This document shows, in pieces, positions 1-8,798 of a stretch of 64,000 bases of DNA (within the stretch, counting starts at the first letter, position 1; every line of letters starts with the position of its first letter). This DNA is from Bradyrhizobium sp. CCGUVB1N3 (GTDB lineage Bacteria > Pseudomonadota > Alphaproteobacteria > Rhizobiales > Xanthobacteraceae). Where the stretch lies: positions 434,001 to 498,000 of the forward strand of contig NZ_JANADR010000001.1 of NCBI RefSeq assembly GCF_024199925.1, in the 5' to 3' direction. The notes under the pieces are model-generated. The model was not told the DNA's origin, ran no database searches, and saw only the letters and a program-made list of their open reading frames with translations. A program made the position numbers and the translations under genes.

Positions 1-1
1 G

Positions 2-775
2 CCGGGCAGCGCCTACATCAATCTAGGGACGGCGGTCGTTTCGGGAAGTTATGGCCGTAGATACGCTTATGACCGCGCCTTTCGCACCGAGAAGGCCGTA
101 TGTGACGACGGCTACATCTACGAGCAGTGCATCCGTACCGGAACGTTCCTGGTCGATTGGATGGCACGCGAGATGTTTGCGGCCGATCCGGCGGCGCAAC
201 AGAGCATCTTCAAGGCGCTGGAAGCCGAAGCTGCGAGTTGCCCAATCGGCGCGGGCGGGGTCGTGGTGTTGCCATACTGGCTCGGCTGCATGACGCCCTA
301 TTGGGATCCCTATGCGCGTGGCGTGATCGCGGGATTGTCAGGCTCGACCCGGCGCGGCGCAATCTATCGTGCGCTGCTGGAAGGCATAGCGCTGGAGGTT
401 GCCGCCCAGATCGAACGGATCGTGTCGGTCACGGGGAGCGAGATTCGGCAGCTTTCAGCCATTGGTGGCGGTTCGGACAGTGATCTCTGGCTCCAGATCT
501 TGGCCGATACATCGGGCCGCTCGGTTCTGCGCTCGACGGCGCGGGAGGCATCGTCTCTCGGTGCCGCGATCGCAGCGGCCAAGGGGGCGGGCTGGTACGG
601 AACAATCGCTGAAGCCTCCGCAGCAATGACGCGGCCGCCGGCCAAGACGTTCCAGCCCGACCCCAAGAGCGTGGTTCGCTACTCCGAGCTCCGCGCGATC
701 CACGCCGATCTCTGGCCGAGGCTTCTCGATTGGAACGCCCGGCTTGCATCCTTTGCCGAGGGCGCGCAGTCATGA
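2..775 (+). CDS. FGGY-family carbohydrate kinase, C-terminal part (5' end outside window)
   Basis: The reading frame is open from base 2, so the gene starts before the window and about 257 C-terminal residues are visible. The stretch GCMTPYWDPYARGVIAGLSG and, about 60 residues later, AIGGGSDSDLWLQILAD followed by EASSLGAAIAAAKGAGW are the second-domain signatures of xylulokinase/ribulokinase-type FGGY kinases, which phosphorylate a sugar or polyol with ATP in the cytoplasm. The stop codon overlaps the ATG of the next gene (ATGA), so the kinase is translationally coupled to a HAD phosphatase and lies upstream of a sugar ABC ATPase. This is the end of a sugar or sugar-alcohol catabolic operon. 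The substrate cannot be read from this fragment; xylulose-like is the nearest guess. Confidence 0.85.
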   Translation, partial: PGSAYINLGTAVVSGSYGRRYAYDRAFRTEKAVCDDGYIYEQCIRTGTFLVDWMAREMFAADPAAQQSIFKALEAEAASCPIGAGGVVVLPYWLGCMTPYWDPYARGVIAGLSGSTRRGAIYRALLEGIALEVAAQIERIVSVTGSEIRQLSAIGGGSDSDLWLQILADTSGRSVLRSTAREASSLGAAIAAAKGAGWYGTIAEASAAMTRPPAKTFQPDPKSVVRYSELRAIHADLWPRLLDWNARLASFAEGAQS

Positions 776-1575
776 AGCCCATTGCAAGTTTTCCCGCGGA
801 GACCGCGCGCCGCATCGTCTGCGTATTGACCGATATCGACGATACGCTGACCACCGACGGCCAGCTTCCCGCGGCGGCTTACGCAGCACTCGAAAATCTC
901 CGTGGTGCCGGCCTCTCGGTGGTTCCGGTGACCGGCCGCCCGGCGGGCTGGTGCGATATGATCGCACGGTTCTGGCCTGTCGACGGAGTGATCGGCGAGA
1001 ACGGCGCGTTCTATTTCCGGCACGATCCTGTGGCTCGGAAAATGATCAGAAAATTCATCGCAACCGAAGCCGAGCGCGCCGCCAACCGCCGCAGGTTGCT
1101 GGCACTCGGCGAAAGGATTCTCTCTGAAGTGCCGGGTGCGGCGATCTCGTCCGACCAACTTTATCGCGAAGCGGACCTTGCGATCGATGTATGCGAGGAC
1201 GTCCCACCCTTGTCGCGCGCAGCCGTCGACAAGATCGTTTTCCTGTTCGAGAGTGCGGGCGGCATCGCCAAGGTCTCTTCCATCCACGTCAATGGATGGT
1301 TCGGTCGCTACGACAAGCTGGCGATGACCAGGATCTTTGTGCGCGAGAGGCTCGGGCTCGATCTCGACGAGGCGAGGGACCGCATCGTGTTCTGCGGCGA
1401 CAGCCCCAACGATGCTCCGATGTTCGGATTCTTTCCCTACGCCTGCGGCGTTGCGAACGTACACGATTTCGAGGGAGCGATGGCCGCAACTCCTGCCTTC
1501 ATCGCAAGCAAGCGGGGGGCTGAGGGCTTCGTCGAGATTGCGGACAGAATATTGTCCGCGAGGGCACGCGCGTAG
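772..1575 (+). CDS. HAD-superfamily (type IIB) sugar-phosphatase-like hydrolase
   Basis: 267 residues. The start is the ATG that overlaps the kinase stop (ATGA); a longer frame from 730 exists but would run deep into the kinase. HAD motif I is [12 protein letters not shown] near the N-terminus, motif II is PVTGRPAGW, and motif IV is [13 protein letters not shown] near residue 218. The cap between motifs II and III fits HAD-IIB enzymes such as mannosyl-3-phosphoglycerate or sucrose-phosphate phosphatases. It probably removes phosphate from a sugar phosphate made or handled by the neighbouring kinase pathway; that substrate is inferred from context only. The next gene begins 16 bases downstream. 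Confidence 0.85.
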   Translation: MKPIASFPAETARRIVCVLTDIDDTLTTDGQLPAAAYAALENLRGAGLSVVPVTGRPAGWCDMIARFWPVDGVIGENGAFYFRHDPVARKMIRKFIATEAERAANRRRLLALGERILSEVPGAAISSDQLYREADLAIDVCEDVPPLSRAAVDKIVFLFESAGGIAKVSSIHVNGWFGRYDKLAMTRIFVRERLGLDLDEARDRIVFCGDSPNDAPMFGFFPYACGVANVHDFEGAMAATPAFIASKRGAEGFVEIADRILSARARA

Positions 1576-1591
1576 CGAGGAGATTTCAGGC

Positions 1592-2701
1592 ATGGCATCG
1601 GTCACCATCAGCAATGTGCGCAAGTCCTACGGCGGATTCGAGGTGCTGCACGGCATCGATCTTTCCATCGCCAACGGTGAATTCGTCGTGCTTCTGGGAC
1701 CGTCCGGCTGCGGCAAGTCGACATTGCTACGGATGATCGCGGGGCTCGAGCCGATCACATCCGGGCAGATCAGCATTGGAAGCGTGGTGGTCAATGGACT
1801 GCATCCGAAAGACCGAGATATTGCGATGGTGTTCCAGAACTACGCGCTCTATGCGCATTTGAGCGTATTCGACAACATGGCGTTCTCGATGCAGCTCAAG
1901 AAGCTTCCGAAGGACGAAATCCGGCACAAGGTGGAGTGGGCGGCCTCGATCCTCAATCTTACAGACTATCTGGACCGCCAGCCGCGGCAATTGTCCGGCG
2001 GCCAACGCCAGCGTGTTGCGATGGGGCGGGCCATCGTACGCGATCCGTCCGTATTCCTGTTCGACGAGCCGCTGTCGAACCTCGACGCGAAGCTGCGCGT
2101 GCAGATGCGAACGGAGATCAAGGAACTTCATCACAAGCTCTGCACGACAACCGTCTATGTGACCCACGACCAGATCGAGGCCATGACCATGGCCGACACG
2201 ATCGTGGTCTTGCGTGACGGACATATCGAGCAGATCGGCAGGCCGTTGGAAATCTACGATCGTCCGGCAAACCTGTTCGTCGCCGAGTTCATCGGGTCGC
2301 CTTCGATGAACTTCCTGTCCGGTGAGATCGCCACTGACGCGGGACGGCTGGTGCTGCGCTCCAACGGCGTGACCCTGCCGTTGCCTTCGAATGCAAACGT
2401 GAGAGCGGGGCAGGCCGTGACATACGGAATCCGGCCGGAGCACCTGCGGCCGGGTTCTGACGGCCTTGGTATCCCCGCCAGGGTTTCTATCGTCGAGCCG
2501 ACAGGCCCCGAGATTCATATCTACGCGGAGATGGGTACGCAGGAGGTTTGCGCCATTACGCAAGAACGTCTCGAGCTAGGTCCTGGTGACGAGATCACCC
2601 TGGTCCCTGCACTCGACAGGATCAGGCTGTTCGACCCGGCAACGGGCCTCGTCATCAACGCTCCGCATGACGTCGGGGCGCGCGACCTGATGCGAGCCTA
2701 G
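1592..2701 (+). CDS. Carbohydrate ABC transporter ATP-binding protein (MalK/UgpC type)
   Basis: 369 residues, starting at the ATG preceded by GAGGAGATTTC, not at the longer in-frame extension inside the HAD gene. Walker A is GPSGCGKST (about residue 37), the signature is [15 protein letters not shown], Walker B and D-loop are [14 protein letters not shown], and the H-loop is VTHDQIEAM. The final 130 residues form the TOBE-type regulatory domain typical of MalK, UgpC and SmoK ATPases. It energises uptake of a sugar, polyol or glycerol-phosphate-like solute; the permeases and binding protein are presumably upstream of the window. Its TAG stop is shared with the first bases of a dispersed palindromic element. 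Confidence 0.9.
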   Translation: MASVTISNVRKSYGGFEVLHGIDLSIANGEFVVLLGPSGCGKSTLLRMIAGLEPITSGQISIGSVVVNGLHPKDRDIAMVFQNYALYAHLSVFDNMAFSMQLKKLPKDEIRHKVEWAASILNLTDYLDRQPRQLSGGQRQRVAMGRAIVRDPSVFLFDEPLSNLDAKLRVQMRTEIKELHHKLCTTTVYVTHDQIEAMTMADTIVVLRDGHIEQIGRPLEIYDRPANLFVAEFIGSPSMNFLSGEIATDAGRLVLRSNGVTLPLPSNANVRAGQAVTYGIRPEHLRPGSDGLGIPARVSIVEPTGPEIHIYAEMGTQEVCAITQERLELGPGDEITLVPALDRIRLFDPATGLVINAPHDVGARDLMRA

Positions 2702-2803
2702 AGCATGATCCGCAAAAAATGTGCAGCGGTTTTCTGAAGAGATCATGCTCAAACAATAACCGAAAGCGCGACGATGAGTCGCCCCAATCGCATCGCGATT
2801 TAG
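2701..2803. repeat. Dispersed palindromic element, copy 1
   Basis: GAGCATGATC (2701-2710) and GATCATGCTC (2741-2750) are perfect 10-base inverted repeats with a 30-base loop containing GCGGTTTTC. A second conserved module follows: AAACAATAAC, then AAAGCGCGACGATGA, then CATCGCGATTTAG. The same two-part structure recurs at 56724-56850 and, rearranged, at 46163-46250. In copies 1 and 2 the first G of the palindrome is the last base of the upstream TAG stop codon. It fills most of the gap between the ABC ATPase and the GMC oxidoreductase. Confidence 0.8.
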
Positions 2804-2852
2804 GTAGCCGGAGCAAACGCCGGCCATCTGCGGATCAACGGGCGGAGGAAAC

Positions 2853-4466
2853 ATGGTGGACTACGTTATCGTCGGCGCCGGATCGGCCGGATGCGTCCTG
2901 GCAAATCGCTTGTCGGCGGATCCGGAGCACGAGGTTGTTCTGCTCGAGGCCGGCGGCAAGGATAGCAATCCCTTCATCCGCATGCCGGCGGGATATCTTG
3001 CGCTCATGAAATCCGGCAGCGTCGATTGGCATTACCATACCGACCCTCAGCCTCATATGGACAACCGGGTCATGTATTGGCCGCGCGGAAAAGTGCTCGG
3101 AGGATCGAGCTCCATCAATGGAATGGTCTACATCCGCGGCCACGCCTCCGACTACGACATGTGGGCTCAGTTGGGCAATCGCGGCTGGTCCTACAGCGAT
3201 TGCCTGCCATACTTCATTCGTTCGGAAGGGCGGGAAGCCGGCGCCGACGAATATCATGGCGGTGATGGTCCTTTGCGGACTAGCCGGCTGCCGGAGTTGA
3301 CGCATCCGCTGACGAAGGCGTGGTTCGAGGCCGGGACGCAGGCGGGATTTCGCGCGACGGATGATTTCAACGGCGCCGAGCTGGAAGGCTTCGGCCCCGT
3401 CGACAGCACGATCGCCGACAACCAGCGCGCCAGCGCGGCCCGGTGCTATCTGCATCCGGTCCTGGATCGTCCCAATCTCAAGGTGATTACGAAAGCGCTC
3501 GCGTCACGCATCCTGGTGGAACGCGGCCGCGCCGTCGGCGTCGAGTACATCAAGGACAATCGGGTTCACACATTGAGAGCCGAACGCGAGGTGATCCTGT
3601 CCGGCGGCGCCATCAACTCGCCGCAACTGCTTCAGTTGTCGGGCATCGGCGATGGAGACCACCTCCGTTCGCTCGGCATCGACGTCGTTCACGAATTGAA
3701 GGGCGTCGGGCAGAATTTGCAGGATCATCTCGCCTGCGGGGTGAAGCAGCGTTGCACCCAGCCCATTTCGTTTCTCAAGCACACCAAACCGTTGGGCGCG
3801 ACCAAGGCCTTTATCCAGTACGTGCTCACCAAGACAGGTCCGGCGACGTCGCACGGCCTCGAGGCGATGGCGTTTCTCAAATCGCAGCCTGATCTTGTCG
3901 CTCCGGACCTGCAGTATTTCTTGGTGCTCCTGATCTACAGCGACCATGGCCGCAAGATCGCGAACGAACATGGCTTCATGGCGTACTTCAATATCGCGCG
4001 CCCCGAAAGCCGCGGCAGGATCATGATCAGATCGGCAGATCCGCGGCAGCATCCATCGATTCAACCGAACTACCTGGAAGCGCAAAAAGATGTCCTCAAC
4101 ATGCGCGATGGCATAAGGATCGGTCGGGACATTATCGCGCAGAAGGCGTTCGACCCATATCGTGGTGAAGAGTATGGTCCTGGCTCCCGGGCGAAGTCGG
4201 ATGCGGACGTCGACAGCTATGTTCGGCAAACTGCCGAAACCATCTATCACCCCGTCGGCACCTGCAAGATGGGGGCGGACCCGCTTGCCGTCGTTGACGA
4301 TCGGCTTTGTGTCCATGGTGTTGGAGGGCTGCGGGTGATCGATGCGTCCATCATGCCGCGGCTGGTTTCGGGCAATACAAATGCGCCGACGATCATGATC
4401 GCGGAGAAGGGGGCCGACGCTATCCTTGGCTGCCAGTCGAAAGCGACACGTACCAAGCCGCAGTAG
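2853..4466 (+). CDS. GMC-family FAD oxidoreductase (choline/alcohol dehydrogenase type)
   Basis: 537 residues, with GGAGGA about 5 bases before the ATG. The N-terminus [17 protein letters not shown] is the FAD-binding dinucleotide fold. [18 protein letters not shown] is GMC signature 1 and [15 protein letters not shown] is signature 2. [12 protein letters not shown] near residue 468 carries the active-site His and [18 protein letters not shown] closes the FAD site. The length is normal for BetA/AlkJ-type enzymes, which oxidise primary alcohols or choline to aldehydes. The upstream sugar-alcohol genes suggest a polyol or alcohol substrate, but the palindromic repeat separates it from that operon, so this is only inference. 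Confidence 0.88.
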   Translation: MVDYVIVGAGSAGCVLANRLSADPEHEVVLLEAGGKDSNPFIRMPAGYLALMKSGSVDWHYHTDPQPHMDNRVMYWPRGKVLGGSSSINGMVYIRGHASDYDMWAQLGNRGWSYSDCLPYFIRSEGREAGADEYHGGDGPLRTSRLPELTHPLTKAWFEAGTQAGFRATDDFNGAELEGFGPVDSTIADNQRASAARCYLHPVLDRPNLKVITKALASRILVERGRAVGVEYIKDNRVHTLRAEREVILSGGAINSPQLLQLSGIGDGDHLRSLGIDVVHELKGVGQNLQDHLACGVKQRCTQPISFLKHTKPLGATKAFIQYVLTKTGPATSHGLEAMAFLKSQPDLVAPDLQYFLVLLIYSDHGRKIANEHGFMAYFNIARPESRGRIMIRSADPRQHPSIQPNYLEAQKDVLNMRDGIRIGRDIIAQKAFDPYRGEEYGPGSRAKSDADVDSYVRQTAETIYHPVGTCKMGADPLAVVDDRLCVHGVGGLRVIDASIMPRLVSGNTNAPTIMIAEKGADAILGCQSKATRTKPQ

Positions 4467-4536
4467 GCCGTGGAGCAACGTGCCTTACAGGAAAAGTTCA
4501 TCTAGACCACGTGTGGCCCGTTGGATTGAAGACTTA

Positions 4537-6519
4537 TCAATCCCTGCGGGCAGCCAACCACATCATAACGGGAACGCCGACAAGCATCGCAACAAGTCCA
4601 GCCGGCATCTGTCGTGGAAACAGCGCGACGCGCCCAAGCCAATCGGCAACGATCATGATCAGGCTCCCGAACAGCGCAGAGCCCAACAAATGGGGCAGCG
4701 CTCGTTGAAGGCCTAGCTTGAGGGCGAAATGAGGGGCCATCAGGCCGACGAAGCTCAATGTGCCTGCCACAAGACAGCCCGCAGCGGTCAGCAATGCCGT
4801 GAGCACAATAATAGCAAGTCTGCTACAGCCGAGATCGATGCCGAGGGCCTGAGAGGTGACCGGCCCCAGAGGCAGCAGATCCAGCCATCGCACCAAGAGT
4901 ATCGCGGTGCTTAGCAATGCGCAGGCGGCGATCGCCGTCACCGCTGCGATCGAACCATCGATTCCATAGGTCGATCCGCTGAGCCAAGTTAGCAGCAGCA
5001 TGGCGCGCGGATCTCCGCCGGCCTGGAGGACGCCGATCAGGGCGTCGACGATGGCACCGAAAGCGATCCCAGCAAGCACGATTCGGTTCGGCGCCAAACC
5101 GCTGCGGTGTCCGAAGGCTAGAAGGGCCGCGAGAGCGAGTCCTGCGCCTGCGAACCCCGCGAGTAGCGCCGTCTCCTGTCCGAGGCCGCCGAGTCCCAAC
5201 AAAGCCAGCAGTAGACCGAGCGCCGCCCCAGCGGTTACGCCGAGGACCTCCGGGCTCGCCATCGGGTTGCCGGTCAGGCGTTGCAGAAGGACGCCGGCGG
5301 TGGCGAGCATTGCGCCGGCCGCTGCGGCCGCGGTGACGCGGGGAGCGCGCCAAGTCAGGAGCATGTCAAGCTCTGCTCCAGCGCTCCATCGCCAACCTGC
5401 AGTGCCACGGCCGATCGTCAACGAAAGCGCTGCGCCCAGCACGAGCAGCAGAGCAATGGTCAGGAGGGTGCCCCCGGTTGCGCGTCTGTATTGAGAGTGC
5501 CGGTCCTCGTGGACCGGAGCTGGCGTCAGATGTGAGCGGTTGATCACCCACAGCAGAACTGGGGCGCCAGCCAGCGCCGTCACGGTGCCGGTTGGGAGCT
5601 CGGTATCGAACATGCGGTTGAGGACGAGAACGGCCTGGTCGGCGAACCAGAGCAGTGCTGCGCCGATCACAGGAGACCAGATCAGACGTTCACGAAATCG
5701 TCGCGCTCCGGCGGACTGGACGATCGCGGGAGCGGCCAATCCGACGAAAGCGATGACACCGACTGCACTGACCACGGATGCTGTCAGGGCAACCACCGCC
5801 ATGAGGCCAACGAAACGAACGATAGCGAGACGCAGACCAAGCTGTTCGGCACTGGCGCTGTCAAGGCCGAGAAGCGTCAAGGGGCGCGTCATTGCGATGA
5901 GGATGGCCATGACGACAATGAAGCGCGGCGCGATGTAGGTGACGGCGCTCCAGTCCTGCTGGTTGAGCGATCCTTTTCCCCAGATGAACAGGCCGGCGAG
6001 GGCCCGTTCCTTTAACAGCATGAGCGCCGCAGCGATGGCGCCGAAGAAGAGGCTGACCAGCAGACCCGCAAGAATCAGGCTCAGGGGGGCAGATCCGCGT
6101 CGCCACGACAGCGCAAAGACCAGACCGGCGGCGGCCAGGCCGCCTGCGAAGGCGATGGCCTCGCGTCCGTCGTTGAGCAGTTCGGGAGCGAAAAGCGTCG
6201 CAAGTGCGAGTGCCGCACTTGCGCCCGATTCGACGCCGAGCGTCGTCGGCGATGCCAATGGATTGCGCAGAAGTTGCTGAAAGGCGGTTCCGATCAGAGC
6301 GAGCGCCGCACCGGCGAGAAGGCTTGTAACGAGACGCGGCAACCAGCTGTAATGAACGACCATCTGCCTCACGTCATCGGCCGGTGGCTGGAAGACGGCG
6401 CTGATCCACAATTCGCCCGGCAACTGCGCAGCCAGTGTCGTGAAGCTCAGCGCGAGTGCGGCCGTGCCGAGGATTGCCGCGAGGATCGCCGGGCGATGAC
6501 CGACGTGACCATCAACCAT
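4537..6519 (-). CDS. fhuB: Ferric-hydroxamate ABC transporter permease, fused two-domain FhuB type
   Basis: 660 residues, about twice a normal FecCD permease. Two homologous halves (roughly 1-330 and 340-660) each carry multiple hydrophobic segments and the family motif: RNPLASPTTLGVESGA in the first and GNPMASPEVLGVTAGA in the second. Such head-to-tail fusion is the hallmark of FhuB, the inner-membrane channel for ferric hydroxamates. Its ATG overlaps the end of the binding-protein gene (ATGGTTGA, 8 shared bases), so the two are coupled. It is the last gene of the minus-strand siderophore operon. The matching ATPase is not adjacent; the FhuC-like gene at 22608 is the likely partner. Confidence 0.92.
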   Translation of the reverse strand: MVDGHVGHRPAILAAILGTAALALSFTTLAAQLPGELWISAVFQPPADDVRQMVVHYSWLPRLVTSLLAGAALALIGTAFQQLLRNPLASPTTLGVESGASAALALATLFAPELLNDGREAIAFAGGLAAAGLVFALSWRRGSAPLSLILAGLLVSLFFGAIAAALMLLKERALAGLFIWGKGSLNQQDWSAVTYIAPRFIVVMAILIAMTRPLTLLGLDSASAEQLGLRLAIVRFVGLMAVVALTASVVSAVGVIAFVGLAAPAIVQSAGARRFRERLIWSPVIGAALLWFADQAVLVLNRMFDTELPTGTVTALAGAPVLLWVINRSHLTPAPVHEDRHSQYRRATGGTLLTIALLLVLGAALSLTIGRGTAGWRWSAGAELDMLLTWRAPRVTAAAAAGAMLATAGVLLQRLTGNPMASPEVLGVTAGAALGLLLALLGLGGLGQETALLAGFAGAGLALAALLAFGHRSGLAPNRIVLAGIAFGAIVDALIGVLQAGGDPRAMLLLTWLSGSTYGIDGSIAAVTAIAACALLSTAILLVRWLDLLPLGPVTSQALGIDLGCSRLAIIVLTALLTAAGCLVAGTLSFVGLMAPHFALKLGLQRALPHLLGSALFGSLIMIVADWLGRVALFPRQMPAGLVAMLVGVPVMMWLAARRD

Positions 6520-7438
6520 TCGGGCGAGCCATCAATGTGAACTGCCTGTCGAGCAGCCGCGCAAACCGCTCCGCCGAGGGCAAGGCGCCGAACATCAAGA
6601 CCGGAGGAAGGTCCACGATCCGGCCATGTCGTACGAAGGACATGTTGCGCCAGAGCGGCCCGTGGGAGAGCGCGGCATAGTCGCTCGCTTGGGCAAGACG
6701 CACGAGGTAAACATCATCCGCCGTCGCCAGCGCTTCGATCCCGATCGTCGTGAAACCCCAGTAGTTGGTCTGGCGAGCCCAGGCGTTCGTCAAGCCGATA
6801 CGGTCGAGTACGTCTTGGAATAGGCTTTTTGCACCGTAAACCCGCGCATGACGGCGATCCATGAATTGAACGATATAGACCGGCAATGTGTTCACTGCAC
6901 GTAGTCGCTTGCGTACCCCCTCGAAAGTGGCGTCGACGCGGGCGATCAGGCGTTCCGCCGCCGCGGTCGTATCGGTGATATGGCCGAGATGCCGCGTCGC
7001 TTCTCGCGCACGCATGAGCGGCTCGCCGGCTTCGTCATACAGTGGCAGTGAAAGCACTGGCGCAATGCGGCGAAGCCGGTCGGAAAGACCGGCAAGATAG
7101 GGGGTCAACAAGATCAGATCCGGAGCCAGTTCAAGCAGCAGCTCGATGTTCGGCTCGAAGGTGCCACCGATATTGACCACATCGGCGGGGAGGCGCGGTT
7201 CGGCGACCCAGTCGTTCCAGTCGTCGGCAGCAGTCACTCCGACCGGGACAATCCCGATCTCCAGAAGGGTTTCGGCCAGCCCGAAGTCCAGTGAGACGAT
7301 ACGCTTGGTCTCCCGTGCGGTAGCGGGGGCGATCCCGCCCGCGGCGAGCGTAGCCAGCATGCCTTGCCCGAACGACCTCCGCGACAGATGCGAGCGCAGA
7401 CAATGCGCGCTTTCACACATACCCCGCCCCGGTCTCAC
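6512..7438 (-). CDS. fhuD: Iron-siderophore ABC transporter substrate-binding protein (FhuD-like)
   Basis: 308 residues from a GTG start overlapping the TGA of the N-hydroxylase gene (GTGA); an ATG six codons later is an alternative. LSRRSFGQGMLATLAAGGIA is a Tat-type signal (twin Arg, then a hydrophobic stretch), as is common for FhuD. The mature part has the periplasmic-binding helical-backbone features: LDFGLAETLLEIGIVPVGV, then IGGTFEPNIELLLELAPDLI and a long connecting helix. It captures the ferric hydroxamate in the periplasm and passes it to FhuB. The hydrophobic segment could also act as a membrane anchor. Confidence 0.9.
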   Translation of the reverse strand: MRPGRGMCESAHCLRSHLSRRSFGQGMLATLAAGGIAPATARETKRIVSLDFGLAETLLEIGIVPVGVTAADDWNDWVAEPRLPADVVNIGGTFEPNIELLLELAPDLILLTPYLAGLSDRLRRIAPVLSLPLYDEAGEPLMRAREATRHLGHITDTTAAAERLIARVDATFEGVRKRLRAVNTLPVYIVQFMDRRHARVYGAKSLFQDVLDRIGLTNAWARQTNYWGFTTIGIEALATADDVYLVRLAQASDYAALSHGPLWRNMSFVRHGRIVDLPPVLMFGALPSAERFARLLDRQFTLMARPNG

Positions 7439-8766
7439 AACGACATGGCTTCACTCGAATGCCGAAACGCCGAGCCCCAGCGGACGACCGGCTGTGGCAG
7501 GCCCAGCTCGAAATGGTTGCGGCCGAGCAAGGCGTTGACGATGACCGCGCTTCGCCAAGCCATGAGGCTCAGTTGCGAATCCGCAATGCCATGGCTGTAG
7601 CGACCTGCATTGAGTGCGAAAATACGGTTCTCCCGCGGACCATCCCAGGTGGCAGAATAGTCATCGGCAAGAACCAGGCGATGGTTTCGATCGAGCGCGA
7701 TGCGGTCCTGCAATGGGGCGATGGCATCCGGAAGCTTGAATTTATATCCAGTCGCGAGCACGAGGACGTCAGCAAAGCAGATCTCGATGCCGCCATCGAA
7801 GCCATTGCGGATGATCAAGCGGAAGCCATCTTGAACTCGGTCCACTTGGATCACATCGCGGTTCGGCAACAGCTCGACATCGGGATTGCGAGCCTCGATA
7901 TGTCGCAGCGTGTAGAGGCGGCGGTATATCGCATTGATGGTCGAGAGTGACAGACCGTCGCTCGTCAGAATGTGAGTGCCGAGAGCCGCGTGCTTGCGTT
8001 CGTCGTTCAATTGGCGGAATGCGTCGATATATTCCGGCGAGAAGACCTGATTGGAGAACGGCGTATCGTTCATCGGCTCGAAATTGTGCCGGCGGCTGAT
8101 CCATTTGAGGCTATTCGGCAACTGGTCTCGCGACAGCAGATGCTGAACGATCTCGCCCCCGCTTTGACCTCCTCCGATCACGACGATGCGGTCGGAGGTT
8201 ATGTGTGGCAGACGATCGACGGCTTCGGAACAGTGAAAGCAGCGATCGCCTTGCAGGGAAAGCGCCCAGGTGGGCAGGGAGGGGCTAGCCCCAACACCGA
8301 GCGCTATGTTTCTAGCGCGATGGCGGCCTCCGTTCGTCGTCAGCACAAAATCGCGCCCGTCGTGGGATATCTCGCGGATGTCGGTTCCAAAAGTCAGATT
8401 GGCCAGGCTATCCGCAACCCATTCGAAGTAGCGGGCGAATTCCCGTCGTGGGACCGCGTCATAGCGGGCATTGAGGAAGGTGAAGAGACGCTTGTGAGCC
8501 ACGAGGTAAGCGACGAAGGACCAACGGCTCGTTGGGTTCGTTGATGTCACCAAATCCTTCAGAAAGGAGGACTGCAGCTCGACATCCGGCAGCATCATTC
8601 CAGGATGCCACTCGAAGCAGGGACGCCTTTCGAAAAATCTCGCGTGAAGCGTGGGTGTGCTGTCAAGCTGTGCTGCGAGGCTGAGGTTGAATGGGCCGAT
8701 ACCGATCCCGGCGAGATCGAGTGATCCGCCATGATCTGACGTCGGCAAGTGATTGGCAGGGCTCAT
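7435..8766 (-). CDS. Siderophore N-monooxygenase (L-lysine N6- / L-ornithine N5-hydroxylase family)
   Basis: 443 residues. The start is placed at the ATG at 8766 (MSPANHL), leaving 32 bases after the NRPS stop; a longer frame reaching into the NRPS gene adds 80 unrelated residues. GIGIGPFNLSLAAQL near residue 21 binds FAD. WHPGMMLPDVELQSSFLKDL is typical of IucD/PvdA/VbsO enzymes, VVIGGGQSGGEIV is the NADPH site, and LATGYKFKLP is the C-terminal family motif. The enzyme adds a hydroxyl to the side-chain amine of ornithine or lysine, the first step to a hydroxamate. The sequence alone does not settle which amino acid. It lies between the NRPS and the uptake genes. Confidence 0.92.
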   Translation of the reverse strand: MSPANHLPTSDHGGSLDLAGIGIGPFNLSLAAQLDSTPTLHARFFERRPCFEWHPGMMLPDVELQSSFLKDLVTSTNPTSRWSFVAYLVAHKRLFTFLNARYDAVPRREFARYFEWVADSLANLTFGTDIREISHDGRDFVLTTNGGRHRARNIALGVGASPSLPTWALSLQGDRCFHCSEAVDRLPHITSDRIVVIGGGQSGGEIVQHLLSRDQLPNSLKWISRRHNFEPMNDTPFSNQVFSPEYIDAFRQLNDERKHAALGTHILTSDGLSLSTINAIYRRLYTLRHIEARNPDVELLPNRDVIQVDRVQDGFRLIIRNGFDGGIEICFADVLVLATGYKFKLPDAIAPLQDRIALDRNHRLVLADDYSATWDGPRENRIFALNAGRYSHGIADSQLSLMAWRSAVIVNALLGRNHFELGLPQPVVRWGSAFRHSSEAMSL

Positions 8767-8798
8767 CGTCGTCGTCCTTTGCGATTGGGGGTATTGCG

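Noticed and set aside
679..1623. 314-codon minus-strand frame over the HAD gene
   Set aside because: Antisense shadow of a gene with full HAD motifs; no independent support.
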